Assembly (NCBI GenBank): GCA_963383645.1
Contig: OY726563.1
Span: 28,304,821 to 28,368,820, forward strand
Origin: Muscardinus avellanarius
Lineage: Eukaryota > Chordata > Mammalia > Rodentia > Gliridae
Reading direction: 5' to 3'
DNA length: 64,000 bases
Shown here: piece after piece, positions 23,140 to 35,790 of the stretch
Layout: each line of letters begins with the position of its first letter
Numbering within the stretch: position 1 is the stretch's first letter
Made by a program: the position numbers and the translations under genes
The notes under the pieces: model-generated
What the model saw: the letters and a program-made list of their open reading frames with translations, nothing else
Database searches by the model: none
Told to the model about the DNA's origin: nothing

Positions 23140-23506
23140 CATGCTTGTTAATCATTGTTTTCTTAACATGGTTGGTTTTATAGGAAAAAAAAAACGAAAT
23201 TCAGGGGAATGGCATTTTTCTATTGCTCTTTCTTTAGGAATGATATGCTAACCCTCTGTGAAGGTAGTCTCCTTTAATGGAATAAAGCTAGTAAATTTAG
23301 ACTTTTCATCCACAGGTATTTCTGGTGGTCTTTTGGAATTTGACTCTTGATAGAATGCTCAACCAAACTCTTTTCTATATTATGAGTAATTGAATAAATA
23401 TTTGTCATGTATGTATTATACAATAAGAACTCCGGTGGGAGTTTTCTGCCTAGCAAGAAGTACATCCTAGAATCAATAATTTCCAGACATGAAGAATTTA
23501 TTTTTG

Positions 23507-23682
23507 TGTGTGTAGTACTGGGGGTAGAACCCAGGGGCTTTTCTATCTCTGGGATATCCTCAGACCTATTTTATACTTTATTTGGAAACAGGCTCTCACT
23601 AAATTGCTGAGAGCCTCACTCAGTAGCTGAGGCTGACTTTTGAACATGTGCGATCCTCCTGTCTCAGCCTCCCAAGCAATAT
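23507..23682 (-). mobile_element. Dimeric B1-ID SINE, antisense, truncated
   Basis: ID half of type A (ggtagaacccaggggctttt, ctctgggatatcctcagacc) and B1 up to gtctcagcctcccaagc. The 5' end of B1 is missing. Confidence 0.82.
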
Positions 23683-24645
23683 TAGGAATTTATTAACCAA
23701 GTACTATTTTGCTTTTTTTTCCTTTTATGCTGTACTTGACACTCATTTATATAATTAATTTAGCATTTGAAAACAACTGAGCAGATTCAGAGAACTTTAG
23801 GAGACTGTATCATCTTGATTTGTATCACCAGTTTGTATTCATTTACTTTTAACTTTCAGGATATAAGGGCACAAATTTATGAGTATGGGGCTTATAATTT
23901 TAAATATTTAATATTTGTGGAGATATATTTTTGCTGATTCATTCAGTTCAGTCATGTATGCAGTGAAGAGATGATTGGCTAAATTTGGGGTGTAGCTCAA
24001 GGAATAGAGCATAATCCACTGGTCCATAACAAATAATGAAATCTCATTATTATTGTGTTTCAGTCAACTAGTCAAAGTTCACATTTTGTGATGGTTAGCC
24101 CATGAATTTTTACTGTAGTTCCAAAACTGGTCTAGACTCTTTGGAAAACTGCAAAACAGAGCTATAATGATTGGCATTATAATAGAAAAGACACCCTTTT
24201 CTTTTATGTCAGTGTCAATTTACCCAGCACTAAAAAAGATAACCAGACATCAATTTTAGGCTTGAAATTATTCATGTCACTTATCCTAATCAATTATAAG
24301 TGGAATAAGTAGCTGTTTGAAAAGTAGATCTGAATATTGCTCAAAATGGTGTGATAGTTGTCTAAAGAAATTAGTGTTAAGCTTAAAGCATTGAAAGCCT
24401 TGGGGAAAAATGCCCCTTTATTTTTAAAAGAAAATAATATGTGGCAAGGATGTGAGAGTTAGGTTAGTGTAGGAAGAGTAACTTGATAAAAATCTTTGAA
24501 AATTTTCCATGTCATACTCTGAAGATTTCTATGTACTTCAACTAGAGGAGTTAAATGTTTGTTTAATTAAATGACAGCTTGAAGTGTCTTGTATTTTGTA
24601 AACTGCATTCATATTCATTATCCATGATCTCAGTTTATTCATTAC
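23683..24645. other. Unique DNA with an ID-like scrap
   Basis: ggggtgtagctcaaggaatagagc at about 23988-24011 looks like the start of an ID element but soon loses similarity. Nothing else is named. Confidence 0.4.
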
Positions 24646-24649
24646 TACT

Positions 24650-25010
24650 ATAAATTATTTTTCTGGCTTTCTAAATGAGAAGAATATTCAGAAAATTTAA
24701 ATAAATTACCTTAAATCAAATCATCATAGGGCTAGTCTGGAATGGAGTAATTTCTGAAAGAAAGTTATTATAACTTCCAATCCATTGTTTCTTATTCATG
24801 TCAAGGAGTGGAAAACTATTTCTTGAGATATACATAGGAAAATATTGTGACATATAAAGATCTAGATGTAAAATTAGAGAGAAGTGGAGCCAAAGGGAAG
24901 GAAAAACAGCTAACATTTACTGAGTTATGCCTTACTATCATAATAGTATAAAAGACTACTTTAATGTTTGTTATCTTCTACAATAACTTTAGAAATATTA
25001 CCTAATTTTA
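24650..25010 (-). mobile_element. MIR remnants, antisense
   Basis: aaatgagaagaatattcagaaa then ttaccttaaatcaaatcatc and gggctagtctggaatgga follow the antisense MIR order. A second piece at 24895 has gctaacatttactgagttatgcc. Confidence 0.4.
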
Positions 25011-25187
25011 TCTTGACTCAAAATATTCCATATATACATTATTTTTTATGTGGCTTTGGCCATGGCTTCTTTTGCTAATCCTGCTCCTCTTCCTGACACT
25101 CTCGGGATTGTTTGAACCCTCAGAGGGTCGTTATCAATAGCTAAAATATTGAAAATTATAAGAAGTGGAGATTTTAAAAGATGAAAA

Positions 25188-25272
25188 TGAGGCTGAAGAT
25201 GCAACTTGATGGCAGAGTACTTGCCTAGCATATACTAGCCCTGGATTTGATCACCAGTACTAAAAAATAAGA
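25188..25272 (+). mobile_element. ID SINE, old
   Basis: gaggctgaagatgcaacttg then atggcagagtacttgcctag and ccctggatttgatcaccagt. No B1 half. Confidence 0.75.
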
Positions 25273-26119
25273 TAAAAATGATATGGCAAGTGAGCAGAGT
25301 TGAAAGAAGATTAATCACAAATTTAGCATAACAAAGTAAAGAATATATACTTGAGAAACTAAAACTCTACTCATGTACAAATAGGACTACCATGATTATT
25401 ATAAGAACATATTTTTCAATATATAATATCTTATTGATCAAGGGCACTTAAATTTTTGTTGTTGAATTCAAAGACACCTTTTTTCATTACCTTTAAAATT
25501 CCAGTACTTATGCCTACAATTTTACAGCTTTTCCTTCAGACACATTGGCATTATCCCATGGAAGACTGACTACTTTGAGATGCAGATCCTATAGGAAGGC
25601 ACACATTTGGTCTAAATACAAGCATTTTATACCTCTACACATAAAATCTAAAATACAAACATTTGAACACCCTTGTGTTCCAGGATGCTATTTTTCACCA
25701 AAATAATACAATTATTGGATGAGAGGGTGAGCATAAAAAAGAAACTATTTTTATACATATTTTTCTTTTAACATTTAAGTAGATATTTGCTACAAAACAT
25801 ACTAAATGTAGTTTTTTCTAGAATCTAGGAAGCAAAAGAGGCCATCAGAGAAAAGAGAAATGTCTATCAAGCCCACATAATATTAATACACCAAGAAATA
25901 TTGAATCAATAAGCTCGATAAGCTTTCTGAACAAGATTATCTCAAAAGTAGACACAGAAAATATAATTGGGAGTTGATATGTTAAATATGCAAAAACTTT
26001 AGCTTCTATATCTCTCCTAATGGCTGATAGTCTTTTGCAGAGGATATATTCCTCTAGGAGAAAAATAAATCATAGGCATGGGTTATGCAAGCATATTCTA
26101 TAATAAAGTCAATAATTAA
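25273..26119. other. Unique DNA
   Basis: No recognised repeat or gene. Confidence 0.4.
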
Positions 26120-26258
26120 GCCAAAAATAAGGAGGGTGGGGGAGGAAATGAGATGGGAAATGGGGAAAGGCTAAATGAGTGATATGTGCATGTATGCCTC
26201 TACCACCTTTTACTCCATTAAAATAAATGACTACAGTGCACCAATTTTAAAAAATGCA
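26120..26258 (+). mobile_element. L1 3' UTR end
   Basis: G-rich block gggtgggggaggaaatgaga and the terminus gactacagtgcaccaatttt followed by a short A-run. Only the end of the element is present. Confidence 0.7.
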
Positions 26259-26347
26259 CTGCATTCGTAAAAAGTGAAATTTGGATTTCTAAAACAAAAT
26301 CGATATGTGGACATATGAAAGGAGTAAATAATTAGTCAAATGAAGAA

Positions 26348-26545
26348 AGAACACTGAGCATGTTGATGCATGCCTGTAATTCAAGTACTTGGAAGACTGA
26401 GGAAGAAGAATTGTAGGTTCAAGGCCAGCACATGGTAACTTAGCAAGAGCCTGTTGCAAAAGAAAATATAAAACTGGCTGAGGCTATAGTTCAAAGGTAG
26501 AATGCCCCTGAGTTCAACTCTCAGTACCCTTATCCCCCAAAATGA
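26348..26545 (+). mobile_element. Dimeric B1-ID SINE, old
   Basis: B1 block gcatgttgatgcatgcctgt, ID block ggctatagttcaaaggtaga, end caactctcagtaccc. Confidence 0.8.
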
Positions 26546-26584
26546 AGAAAGAAAAATATTGAAATGAGAGACAAGCTTGGAAAT

Positions 26585-26662
26585 TTTATGTAATTTGCCT
26601 AAGTCTTTCAGCTTGTCAGTTATAGAGTAGAAATTGGAATTCAGATCTGATGTTGAAGTCTC
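26585..26662 (-). mobile_element. MIR remnant, antisense
   Basis: gtaatttgcctaagtctttc then agcttgtcagttatagagta matches the antisense MIR core in degraded form. Confidence 0.45.
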
Positions 26663-27311
26663 TGACTCACACTGCTTCTAGAATACCTCTCACTGAGATT
26701 CTCTTAGCAAATTATTTCTTCTGGTTTTCTCCCTGAAATTATAATTTTCCTTAGAATTATATAATTCTATGCATTCTAGAAACCATTTTTATAATAAAAT
26801 ATTTGCTTAGATATTATATAGGTAGACAACAATTGTTTTATAAGTCTATATCTTCAAAATATTTTAAATTTATCTTTAACAAATTTCTAAAATCTTATGT
26901 TCCTGAATTTTTTGTCATTTAGATTTTTAGGATTAATAAGCCATATTCTACAAAGCTTTCAATCATTCCTTGCACTGACTTAAAATCATTGATAATCTAG
27001 TAAATGCTTTTTGAAATCCAATTCATAATTTTAAGTACTATATCACTTTACAGAGATTAATGAGTGCATCCTTTAATGATGATAATAAAATATATTTTAC
27101 ATTGTAATTAGCATCAACAAAGTAAGGAGTGGGCTTTTCATCCATCATGAGAAAAATTGTGAATTTTAATATAAATTTAATGCAAATATTAATATCCTCA
27201 GTCTGTTCATTTTATTTATTAAATGTCTTCTAAATTTATTTTGTATTCAATTTTACTGATAATTCATTTCACATATATATATATATGAAATGAATATATA
27301 AATTGAATTCA
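26663..27311. other. Unique AT-rich DNA with a short palindrome
   Basis: Contains the hairpin-forming segment at 27262-27295 and no supported gene. Confidence 0.4.
27262..27295. repeat. AT-rich palindrome
   Basis: attcatttca and tgaaatgaat are perfect inverted arms around a 14-base alternating TA core, so almost the whole 34 bases can pair. Confidence 0.85.
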
Positions 27312-27450
27312 CTTATTCATTAATTAAACAGATACTCATTACTTTTCTTTGTGCTAGTATCTCTTCTCTATGCTAAGTTTACAGTGACAGTGATGAACAA
27401 AAGAATAGGATGATGACCTTTTGTCATGGAATGAATATATGCACAAATAT
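27312..27450 (-). mobile_element. L2 LINE 3' fragment, antisense
   Basis: tcacttattcattaattaaa then gatactcatta and acagtgacagtgatgaacaa follow the antisense L2 terminus. Confidence 0.5.
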
Positions 27451-28060
27451 ATACATATTTAATATTTTTCTGTAAATACCACGAAAACAAATCAAGTAGT
27501 GCATAGGAAATTGTGTGCTATTTATCTTTAACAGGTCATTGACAAATCTTATAAATTAAGAATAATTAGGCTTAGTTTTAGAAATGCATCTTTCAGGTAC
27601 CTTCTGGGTTATTTCTTGTTCATGAGAATCTTAGGGACCTCAGGATTCAGGTTGAGATGATTGTGTAGCAGAGATCTATTCAGGGAGCAGAGGACACAGG
27701 TTTTTTACTAAACCTCTGGGAATTCAGAAAAACCCTACCAAATCTACATGGTATACAAAACTTTAAAGACAGAAAATGTGATTTCATGTAATTGTGAGTT
27801 TAATAAAAAAATAGGTCTTCAAAGCACAAACTACAGAAAGTAAAGCTTATATTTAACTATGTTCTGAGTTTAGAAATATCCCCCCAAATCAGGTTGCTAG
27901 AACATGCCAACCTTCCTGTTTTTCTTATAGAAATTATTTCCAGCACCAAATATAGTTTAAATGTATACCATTTATGTTCAATAAAAATTTTGTTTAAAAA
28001 AAAGAAATTATTTCCTAGTTTCATTTAAGAATAGGTTATGAACTAAAGACAAGATGTTAT
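27451..28060. other. Unique DNA
   Basis: No named repeat or supported gene. Confidence 0.4.
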
Positions 28061-28061
28061 G

Positions 28062-28655
28062 CTTTAATGTTTCCTATCCAAACTTTGGGGATTCCCAATG
28101 TATTAGTTTTAAGAGGTGGAAACTTTAATAAATGATCAGACCATGAGACCTTTTCTCTCATTGATGTGATTAAGGTCATTACAATAGAAGCTTATGTGAA
28201 GCTTATTCATTTTTGTTTGAGTATTGTTGGTTTTAGTTTGGGGTTTTCTTGTTGTTTTTGGTTTGTTTCGTGCTTAGTTTTGTTCTGTTTTGATACAAGA
28301 GATTGGACCCAGGGATGTTCCACCTCTAAATTATACCCCTAGCCATTTTTATCTATTTACTTTTGAAACAGAGTCCAACTATGTTGATGAGGCTGACATG
28401 GAACCAGTCATCCTTCATTCTCAGCCTCCCAAGTACTGGGATTATAGGAATGCACCACTATGCCCGACAATTTTGCTATTTTTAATCCCAATATGCTCTG
28501 TTGGCCTTCGTTTTCTGCCATGTGATCACCAGACACCTAATGCTGGTGATTTTATTTTGCACTTCCTAGTCCCCCAAACTATGAGAAGTAAATTTATGTT
28601 CTTTGTAGAGTTCTCAGTCTTGGGTATTGTTATAGCAGTATGAAACAATGTAAAG
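28062..28655 (+). mobile_element. MaLR LTR interrupted by a SINE
   Basis: Left part has ttttaagaggtggaaacttt and atgagaccttttctctcatt. After the SINE at 28290-28472 it resumes with ctgccatgtgatcaccagac and aaactatgagaagtaaattt, ending with gttatagcagtatgaaacaa, the usual MaLR 3' block. Confidence 0.72.
28290..28472 (-). mobile_element. Dimeric B1-ID SINE in a MaLR LTR
   Basis: Antisense: gagattggacccagggatgt, linker, and B1 end gggattataggaatgcacca. It splits the MaLR LTR. Confidence 0.82.
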
Positions 28656-29569
28656 CACAAGAGGTAGAGGTAGCAACCACAGATCATAATCAGAAAACAT
28701 TATTGAGTTTTACTCTGTTTCAATATTTTAACATTTGAAATACTGTTTAACATATGATATATTCTATACTTATTTTGAAACAATGATAACTTGTTATGAA
28801 TCTACGCATGCTATGTAATGTTATATTCTGAAGCAACAAAGCTTTGTAAAAACAGTTATAATGCACTCTTACTCTTATAATGCCCTTTCTTAATCCAGGT
28901 TAACTGCTCTCAGTTCTTGCAACAAATTTCCAAGATGATCTGGTTTTCATATCTCAGCTTCTTTTCTTCCTGATATCTTCCCATAATATTAATGATGTTG
29001 ATCCAGGTACTATTTATTGTAAGAACTTTGTATGCTGGTTTATTTGCTCTCACAGAAACTCTATGAGTTTCTATTATTATCCCTATTTTGTAGATGAAAA
29101 ATCTAGGAACAAAGAGATTAAGTAAATTGTTAAGGGCAATACAATGTGACAAGCATGAATGTGCACTTACTTGTGCTTGACCAGATATTTTTGGACATGA
29201 GGAGACCAAGAAAATGCATTACATCAATTCAACGCTCTACTCATTAAATATTAATCATCCTTGTTCAAACTGAGAAGCAAACTCCCATACACACAGCTCA
29301 ATCTGAGAAACAAACCCAGGTAAAACAGCTCTGTAATCTGTGTTTTCAGAAAATGTCCAGAATTACATTCTAGAATGTACATTCTTCATTAGTGTTAAGT
29401 TGTAACTTGTGACTGCCTAACTAGAGATGATCTGATATGTAAAATGGTACGACAAGCATGAGTATCCATTGACATGTGCTTGACTGCTCTTGAGAAATAG
29501 GTTCCAATGATTCATGGACATCAGAGAGGAACAGAATACTTCATAATCAGTATTAGAATGGACTCTAGA
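28656..29569. other. Mostly unique DNA, one MIR remnant
   Basis: An antisense MIR-like block lies at about 29060-29160: ctattattatccctattttgtagatgaaa then gattaagtaaattgttaagg. The rest is not recognised. Confidence 0.45.
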
Positions 29570-29656
29570 TCCTTTATACTTGAAGGACTATCAGAATCCT
29601 CTGAAGAGCTTATTAACACACAGACAGATGGGTTTCATTCCCCAAAGTTTCTCATT
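29570..29656 (+). mobile_element. MER5A-like hAT DNA transposon remnant
   Basis: tatcagaatcctctgaagagcttattaacacacagacagatggg then gtttctcattcagtatgcctggga matches the MER5A/Charlie-type order of blocks. Non-autonomous and ancient. Confidence 0.5.
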
Positions 29657-31632
29657 CAGTATGCCTGGGACAGATCATGGGTTCAGAGGTTTCAGTCCAT
29701 GCACTTGGTTCCATTGATTCTTAATCTGTGGTGAGCCAGAGCATCATGGCTAGGGGGATATGGTAGAAGAGGAAAACTGTTTATCTCATGGTATCCAAAA
29801 AGCATAAAGTGACAGAGATAGAGATAGAGAAAGGGTCTAGGGATAGAATATGCCCTTCAAAGGAATGCCCCCAGTGACCCCTCTTCTAACTAGACTCTTC
29901 CTAAAGTAGCCAATAGCCCCACTACCTAGAGAATAAGCCTTTACCATATGAAAATTTGGAAGACATTCTGGATCCAAATTATAACATTTTACTCCTGATC
30001 ACCAAAGGTTCATGCTCATCTCATAACACAAAATGCATTTAGCTCATCTCTAAGAAACCCCAAAATCTTAACAGTTCAGCACTGCTCAAAAATCCAATCC
30101 CAAAGTCTCCCCTGAGACTCAAGACCAACTCTTTACTGTAAGCCTCCATAAAAATAAAAAAAAAAAGTTATATATTTCCAAGACACAATGGTGGCACAAG
30201 CACAGAGTAAACATTTGCATGTAAAAAAGAAAGTATGGGGGTATATAAAGGAAGGATGGGAACAAAGCAAGATCAAAATTCAGAATGGTTAATATAAAAT
30301 CCTATAGCTTCATGGCCATCATTCATGCAATATCCTCTAAGTAGTGGCCTTCAGAGATTCTAACTCTTCTACTTATTGCCTGTACTTCCAGCCTGTTGAA
30401 GGCCTCCTTTACCCCACAACTCTTGAATTCTGCATGTTTATAAAGTCAGTATTACATGGATAATACCAAAGAATGTCACCAATTTGAGCAGTAGTTGCCC
30501 CACTTGGGCCATGTGTACTTGAAGGGCTGAACATAGTGAATGGAATACTGGGTAAACAATTTCTAAGGGGGTCTTATGAAAGCAGATCATTTCAGTGCTC
30601 TCTTCTGAAAGTGAGGTTTTATAAACAAGTTTATATCTTTATCCCTTGATCTTGTAATGGTTGAGGTCTGGCTAATTCCTGATCTACCTTCAAAGCAATT
30701 TTTTTCTATTTTCCCAGTACAAAGTACTTTGCTTCTTTATAATGGTGTTAACCTATTCTGCAACCACCACTTCCTTGGCCCCAATTTTACATTATTTTTG
30801 TCAGGCCAAACTTCAAGTTTTTCAGATCTTTCTGCTTTGCCTTTGTCTCAAAATTTTCACTATAAGTGTGGCTGAGAGCAACCAGCCATATTGATGCCAC
30901 AGGCTAAATGGTGTGCTGCCTTGAAATTTTCTTCTCCAGATTAATTAGCCCATCAACATTAAATTCAGCCTCACACAATTTCAAGGCATATACAAAATGC
31001 AGACAAATTCTTTGTTCAGGAAAGAATGATCTTCCATCTAATTCTCAATACAGTCCTAATTTCTATCCAAAATCTCATCAGCATAATCTTTGCTCTTCAT
31101 ATTTTTATCAGCATTCTGGTCTTATGAGCTGATATCAGAATCCTCCATTAAACTTCACTTACAACACTCTAGGTCTTCTCTATCCTACATCTCCAAACAA
31201 TTTCAACCTCATCCTATAAACCAGTTCCAGAGGCTCCTGAACCACATTGTCATATATAGTCACAACAATTCCTCACTTACGTTATCAATTTTCTGTGTTA
31301 GTCAGCTTTTCATCCCTGTAGCAAAATACCTGACTAAATCATCTTACAGGAGGAACAGTTTATTTTGGCTTATGGTTTCAGTCCAGGAACACTTGGCTTT
31401 CTCATTAGCAGAGAGGGTGTGGTAGAACAAAGCTGCTTACCACATGGTTTCCAGGAGGCAGAGAGAAAGAAAAAGAGTATACTCTTCAAAGACACAGCAC
31501 TGTAACCCACCTCTTCCAACTAAGCTTAACCTCTTAAAGGTTTCCGCCACCTGTCAACACCACCTCCACTTGGGAATCAAGCTTCCAACACATGCACTTT
31601 TTGAGAACATTCCAGATCCAAACTATAACACA
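29657..31632 (-). mobile_element. Nearly complete antisense MaLR provirus
   Basis: Two antisense LTRs bracket an internal region. The left LTR (29657-29990) has cagaggtttcagtccatgca and ggatccaaattataaca. The right LTR (31290-31632) has gtgttagtcagcttttcatc and ccagatccaaactataaca. The internal part (about 29990-31290) carries the MaLR-int blocks aaaatcttaacagttcagca, aagacacaatggtggcacaa and tttctgctttgcctttgtct. MaLR elements are non-autonomous relatives of ERVL; short frames inside it are not genes. Confidence 0.8.
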
Positions 31633-32839
31633 TGGTAATAAAAAACGGTTCAAAAAGTGCCCTACTTTCTTTTCTCTTTTATAGTTTATATAAAATTGGG
31701 TTTATTTCTTCCTTAAATGTTTTAGAAACCTCATCACTGAAGCCATTTAGTTCTGGAACTTTCTTTGTGAAAATTTTTCTGATTACTGGTTCTATTTATA
31801 TATTTTTAAGGCATAAATATAAAATTAAATGATACAAAAAAGATGCAAAATTGTCCTGACATAATTTGAGAATTATAATTTCTCCTGAGCTAGTTTGAAA
31901 GCCTTGCTTTTTGTGGAAATCTGTACATTTGTTTAATCTAAATTTTAAAATTTATTGGCATAAAGTTCTTCAAATAGCTTATCTTTTTTTAATAACTTCA
32001 GGCTTTGTACAGAAAGCTTTGTTTTCATTCCCACAATTGGTTGTGTTGACTTACATTTGGAATTTATTAGACTCATTATTTTTTAATTGTATGAGTCATT
32101 TAGAAGTCATTTCTTGGCTTATTCATGTTCTCTATTAGAAGTTTATTTCGTATTTATTAATATAATATTATCACCTCTAAATTATTTATGCTTCTTTTAT
32201 TTTTCTCCTACTATATCCACATAGTTATGTAGTTCATTAAATTTTTTACTTTGTTATTTATATATACATCTAAGTCTCTAAATTTCCAATGAGATACTTC
32301 TTTGCAACATTTCAAAGGTTTTATATGTAGTATATGTTCAATATTGAAGATTATTATGCTCCTTTCTAACATTAGTAACTGCAGAGAGTTGCAGTTGTAG
32401 CTGTGAGTGCAATGATTGTTCATTTGAAGACCACCTTTTATTCTACCTTATTTTAATTTGCCTTATATGCATTTGTAATACTAAAGTTTTACAGTAAAAT
32501 GATGTTATTTATTTATGTGTTAAGATTCATCTCATGTCTTACATTTTTATATTAAATGAATCTATATAAAATAATAAGTTTCACAAATCTGCAAAATTTG
32601 CAGACATAAATCATACACTTATTGAATTTGGGGAAACAAAAGTCAAAGTTATATTAGAACTTTTCATTGTATGTTCTATGATTTTCACTACTTTTGTTTA
32701 ATCTTTTTGTTTGTGTTTACATGTTAAATTATTGAAATATTCTTTTCAGTTACTTTTAACTCACTGATTCTCTCTTCATAGAGGGAATGTACTGAGTTTG
32801 AATCTTAATCTTCCTAGTTACATTAGAGGTTGTTTCTAG
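31633..32839. other. Unique AT-rich DNA
   Basis: No named repeat or credible gene. Short plus-strand frames near 31632-32138 are Phe/Leu-rich. Confidence 0.4.
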
Positions 32840-32945
32840 GGTTATCACCATTATATATAGAGAAACTGACTTTAAACATTATGAGATTTGCCCAAGATCT
32901 CAAAGCTAGCAAGTGATAGAACTAGTATTATCATTAGTTGGTCAT
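32840..32945 (-). mobile_element. MIR remnant, antisense
   Basis: gagaaactgactttaaacat then atttgcccaagatctcaaag and ctagcaagtgatagaacta follow the antisense MIR core closely. Confidence 0.6.
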
Positions 32946-33324
32946 ATTCCAAATGTGAACTTGGAAAGAAAGAAGTAAATTTGCTAATGTAAGTGAAAAG
33001 AGAAGCTTAGATCATTACTACTAATTCATTCTTTGTTGATAAAAATTAGCCAATGATATGACCAGCTATGACTAAAATATAAACATGTAAAATACTAAAG
33101 TTTTTAACTTCCTGGCATTTGTATATTATATATATTTATTTGTAGTATATGTATTATTCTTTTCTATAAGATTAGGTTAAGTGACACAAATACTCTGAAG
33201 GCCAGCTATTGGAAAGTTGTCAAATTATGTGCTAAAACTTTATTATTTTTACTTTAGCTAAAATTTCATTCACTGTTAAGCATAAAGGGGGAAACAGCAA
33301 AATCCAGAGTTTGACACACATACA

Positions 33325-33362
33325 TAGGAGGAGGAAGAAGAGGAAGAAGAGGAAAGGGAGAA
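33325..33362. repeat. (GGA)n-like purine tract
   Basis: aggaggaggaagaagaggaagaagaggaaaggga. The Ser run in the minus-strand frame comes from it. Confidence 0.85.
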
Positions 33363-33815
33363 TAAAAAGTTCACAAAGTAACTTTTAAAAAACACTAAAC
33401 AACATTTGGTATAAATATCCTCTTTTTCTATCCTGTTGACAAACAAGTAAATAACATACCACATGATATAACTTATAAATTCTAAAATTAGAAGAGGGAA
33501 AGCATTTATAAATCCTTACCTATCTATAGTTGGCTGAATTGGCAAATATTGATACTTCAGCAAAAAGTCGTTAAATAGTAGATAAGATAAGCACTTCTGA
33601 GAATGTAATACATCCCCATGTTCTTCTCTTTACCGGTGCTCATTGCAGATATGTATTTTCAGATCTCTCTTCTAAGCATTTTTCAGCATAGTAAAATGTT
33701 GCTATGAAATTCCTCATTAAAATATCAGTTTACTTATTCAAAAAGCCCAAGTCTATATCCCATATTCTTTGCAATATATAGTAAATTCTGACTAAAATAG
33801 AAAATTCCAGTCATA

Positions 33816-34040
33816 AACCGGGTGTGGTGGCGGATGCTTGTAATCCCAGCATTCGGGAGGCCGAGACTGGAGGATCGCGGTTCACGGACAGTCTCAGCTA
33901 CTTAAGTGAGGCCCTCTGCAACTCAGTGAGACCCGGTTTCAAAGTAAAAAGAATAAAATATAGGGCAGGGGGTGTAGCTCGGAGGTCGAATGCCCCGGGT
34001 TCCATCCCCAGACCCGAAAAGAAAAAAAAAAGAAAAGAAA
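33816..34040 (+). mobile_element. Dimeric B1-ID SINE, subfamily B, young
   Basis: Best preserved subfamily-B copy: ggtgtggtggcggatgcttg, ggttcacggacagtctcagc, gggggtgtagctcggaggtc, gaatgccccgggttccatcc, ending ccagacccg. Flanks share gaaaatt(cc/tt)agtcata, a target duplication with two differences. Confidence 0.93.
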
Positions 34041-34243
34041 ATTTTAGTCATATTTGTCCTTATTTTCTAATAGGTAAATTAGTTCTGAAGTTTACAGAAT
34101 ACACTTGCTTAATGAATGTTGTTACTACCTCTTAGTAGAAAATTTTACCCTTGTTCCCACCAAAGCCATAAAGTAAATGTCATTTCTGGAGGTAATATTA
34201 TTGCAGAAGCATTTTTAATAACTGAATATAAATCCCTATTTAT

Positions 34244-34452
34244 TTATTGTGTGGTACTGGAGGTGAAACCCAGGAGCATTCCACCTTCGAGATACACTTC
34301 CAGCCCTATTTTTTATTCTTTATTTTTGAAACAAGGTCTCACTAAGTTGCAAAGGGCCTTACTAAGTAGCTGAGGCTGACTGCCAACTGGGATCCTCCTG
34401 TCTCAGCCTCCCAAATACTGGGATTACAGGAGTACACCACCATGCCTGGCTA
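34244..34452 (-). mobile_element. Dimeric B1-ID SINE, antisense
   Basis: tactggaggtgaaacccagg at the ID end and gggattacaggagtacacca at the B1 end. Confidence 0.88.
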
Positions 34453-35589
34453 TAAAACCCAATTTAAACAATGTCATTGTTTTTTCCTGTTTATAAATGG
34501 ACACTTACTGTTTAGAATAGAGTAACACTTAAAAGTTAAAAATAACAAACTACATATACAAATTAACATGTTAATGTAAAACTTTACAATTATGAATACT
34601 AGTTTCTTAAATTTTTGCACTAGAAATTGAAATAATATGAAATTGTATAACTTTTCTAATCAAAGGATGGATGCACCATTCAAAATTTTAAAAAGTAAAG
34701 CAAAAATATTATACAGTGAGTGATGTTACTAAAATATTAAAAATTAAAATTATACTAGATAACTAGTTTTCAACATTAATAATAAAATAATAAATTAATG
34801 AGAATAAATGAACAGATAAGTTAAAACATCTGGCCTTATAACTATATAAAATGAAAGTTTCTTAGCATCATATAAAAAACTTATGCCAGTATATATAAAT
34901 TGATTTGAATATGGAATATACTTTTCTTGAGAGCCTAACATTTTTCTTCTCTTATTTTATCAGTGAATTTGAAAGCCAAGTTTTCAGTGAAAATAATCAT
35001 GTTGTCCAAATTTTATATTTGTCATACATTGAGAGTAAACCGTAATCTAAAGATGTGGAATCAACTTAAGAACATGCAATTAAAGATCTGTAGAAGACTC
35101 AAGTGACTTTGTACACAAATGCAAATGAAACATATGATTTTAATTTTCTAAATTCAAAAGTTTGGCATCTAGAGTTTATCTGAAATAAAGTTAAAAATGA
35201 TCCCTACACTATCCATTTCAAAGACTACATATTAAAATGGAAAGAGGCATTAATGTAATTGGAAAATCAGATTATTTTTGTTTCCCACTATAATTATCTG
35301 TATACAGAAAAACTAGGGAAAAAAAGCTATTTTAAGAAAAATAGAGGATGCCACATGTTAACAAATCATGGTAATTCAACTATCTTAATATCTAATGATT
35401 TAAGTATTTTCCATTTGAGAATTATGCACAGGTATACTCCATGATAATACCTTGAATGTTGCAACTTGTTGGAACTCCATGCTTATGTTTACCTAAGTAA
35501 GAGCTTCAAACGCCTCTAAAATTACTGAATTTAAAGACAAAAATTTTAAGAAGCATTTAAAAAGGATAGGTGTATGTATATTTGAAAGA
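34453..35589. other. Unique AT-rich DNA
   Basis: No named repeat. The 61-codon frame at 35259-35444 is not recognised. Confidence 0.4.
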
Positions 35590-35591
35590 GA

Positions 35592-35790
35592 AAGGAAAGC
35601 TGTGCATGGAGTCACACACTTGTAATCCTAGTACTTGGGAGGCTGAGACAGGATGATTGCAGGTTTGAGGCAAGCCCCAGGAATTTAGCAAGCCCGTATT
35701 TCAAAATAAATAATAAAAATAAGAAAGGCTAGGAGTGTATCTCAGAGGTAGAATGCCCCTGGGTCCAGTTCCCAGCAGCAAAATAAAAAT
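35592..35790 (+). mobile_element. Dimeric B1-ID SINE
   Basis: B1 block gtgcatggagtcacacactt, ID block ggagtgtatctcagaggtag, end gggtccagttcccagcagc. Confidence 0.85.

Noticed and set aside
33276..33464. Frame with a ten-serine run
   Set aside because: The run is the complement of a GGA/GAA purine tract.
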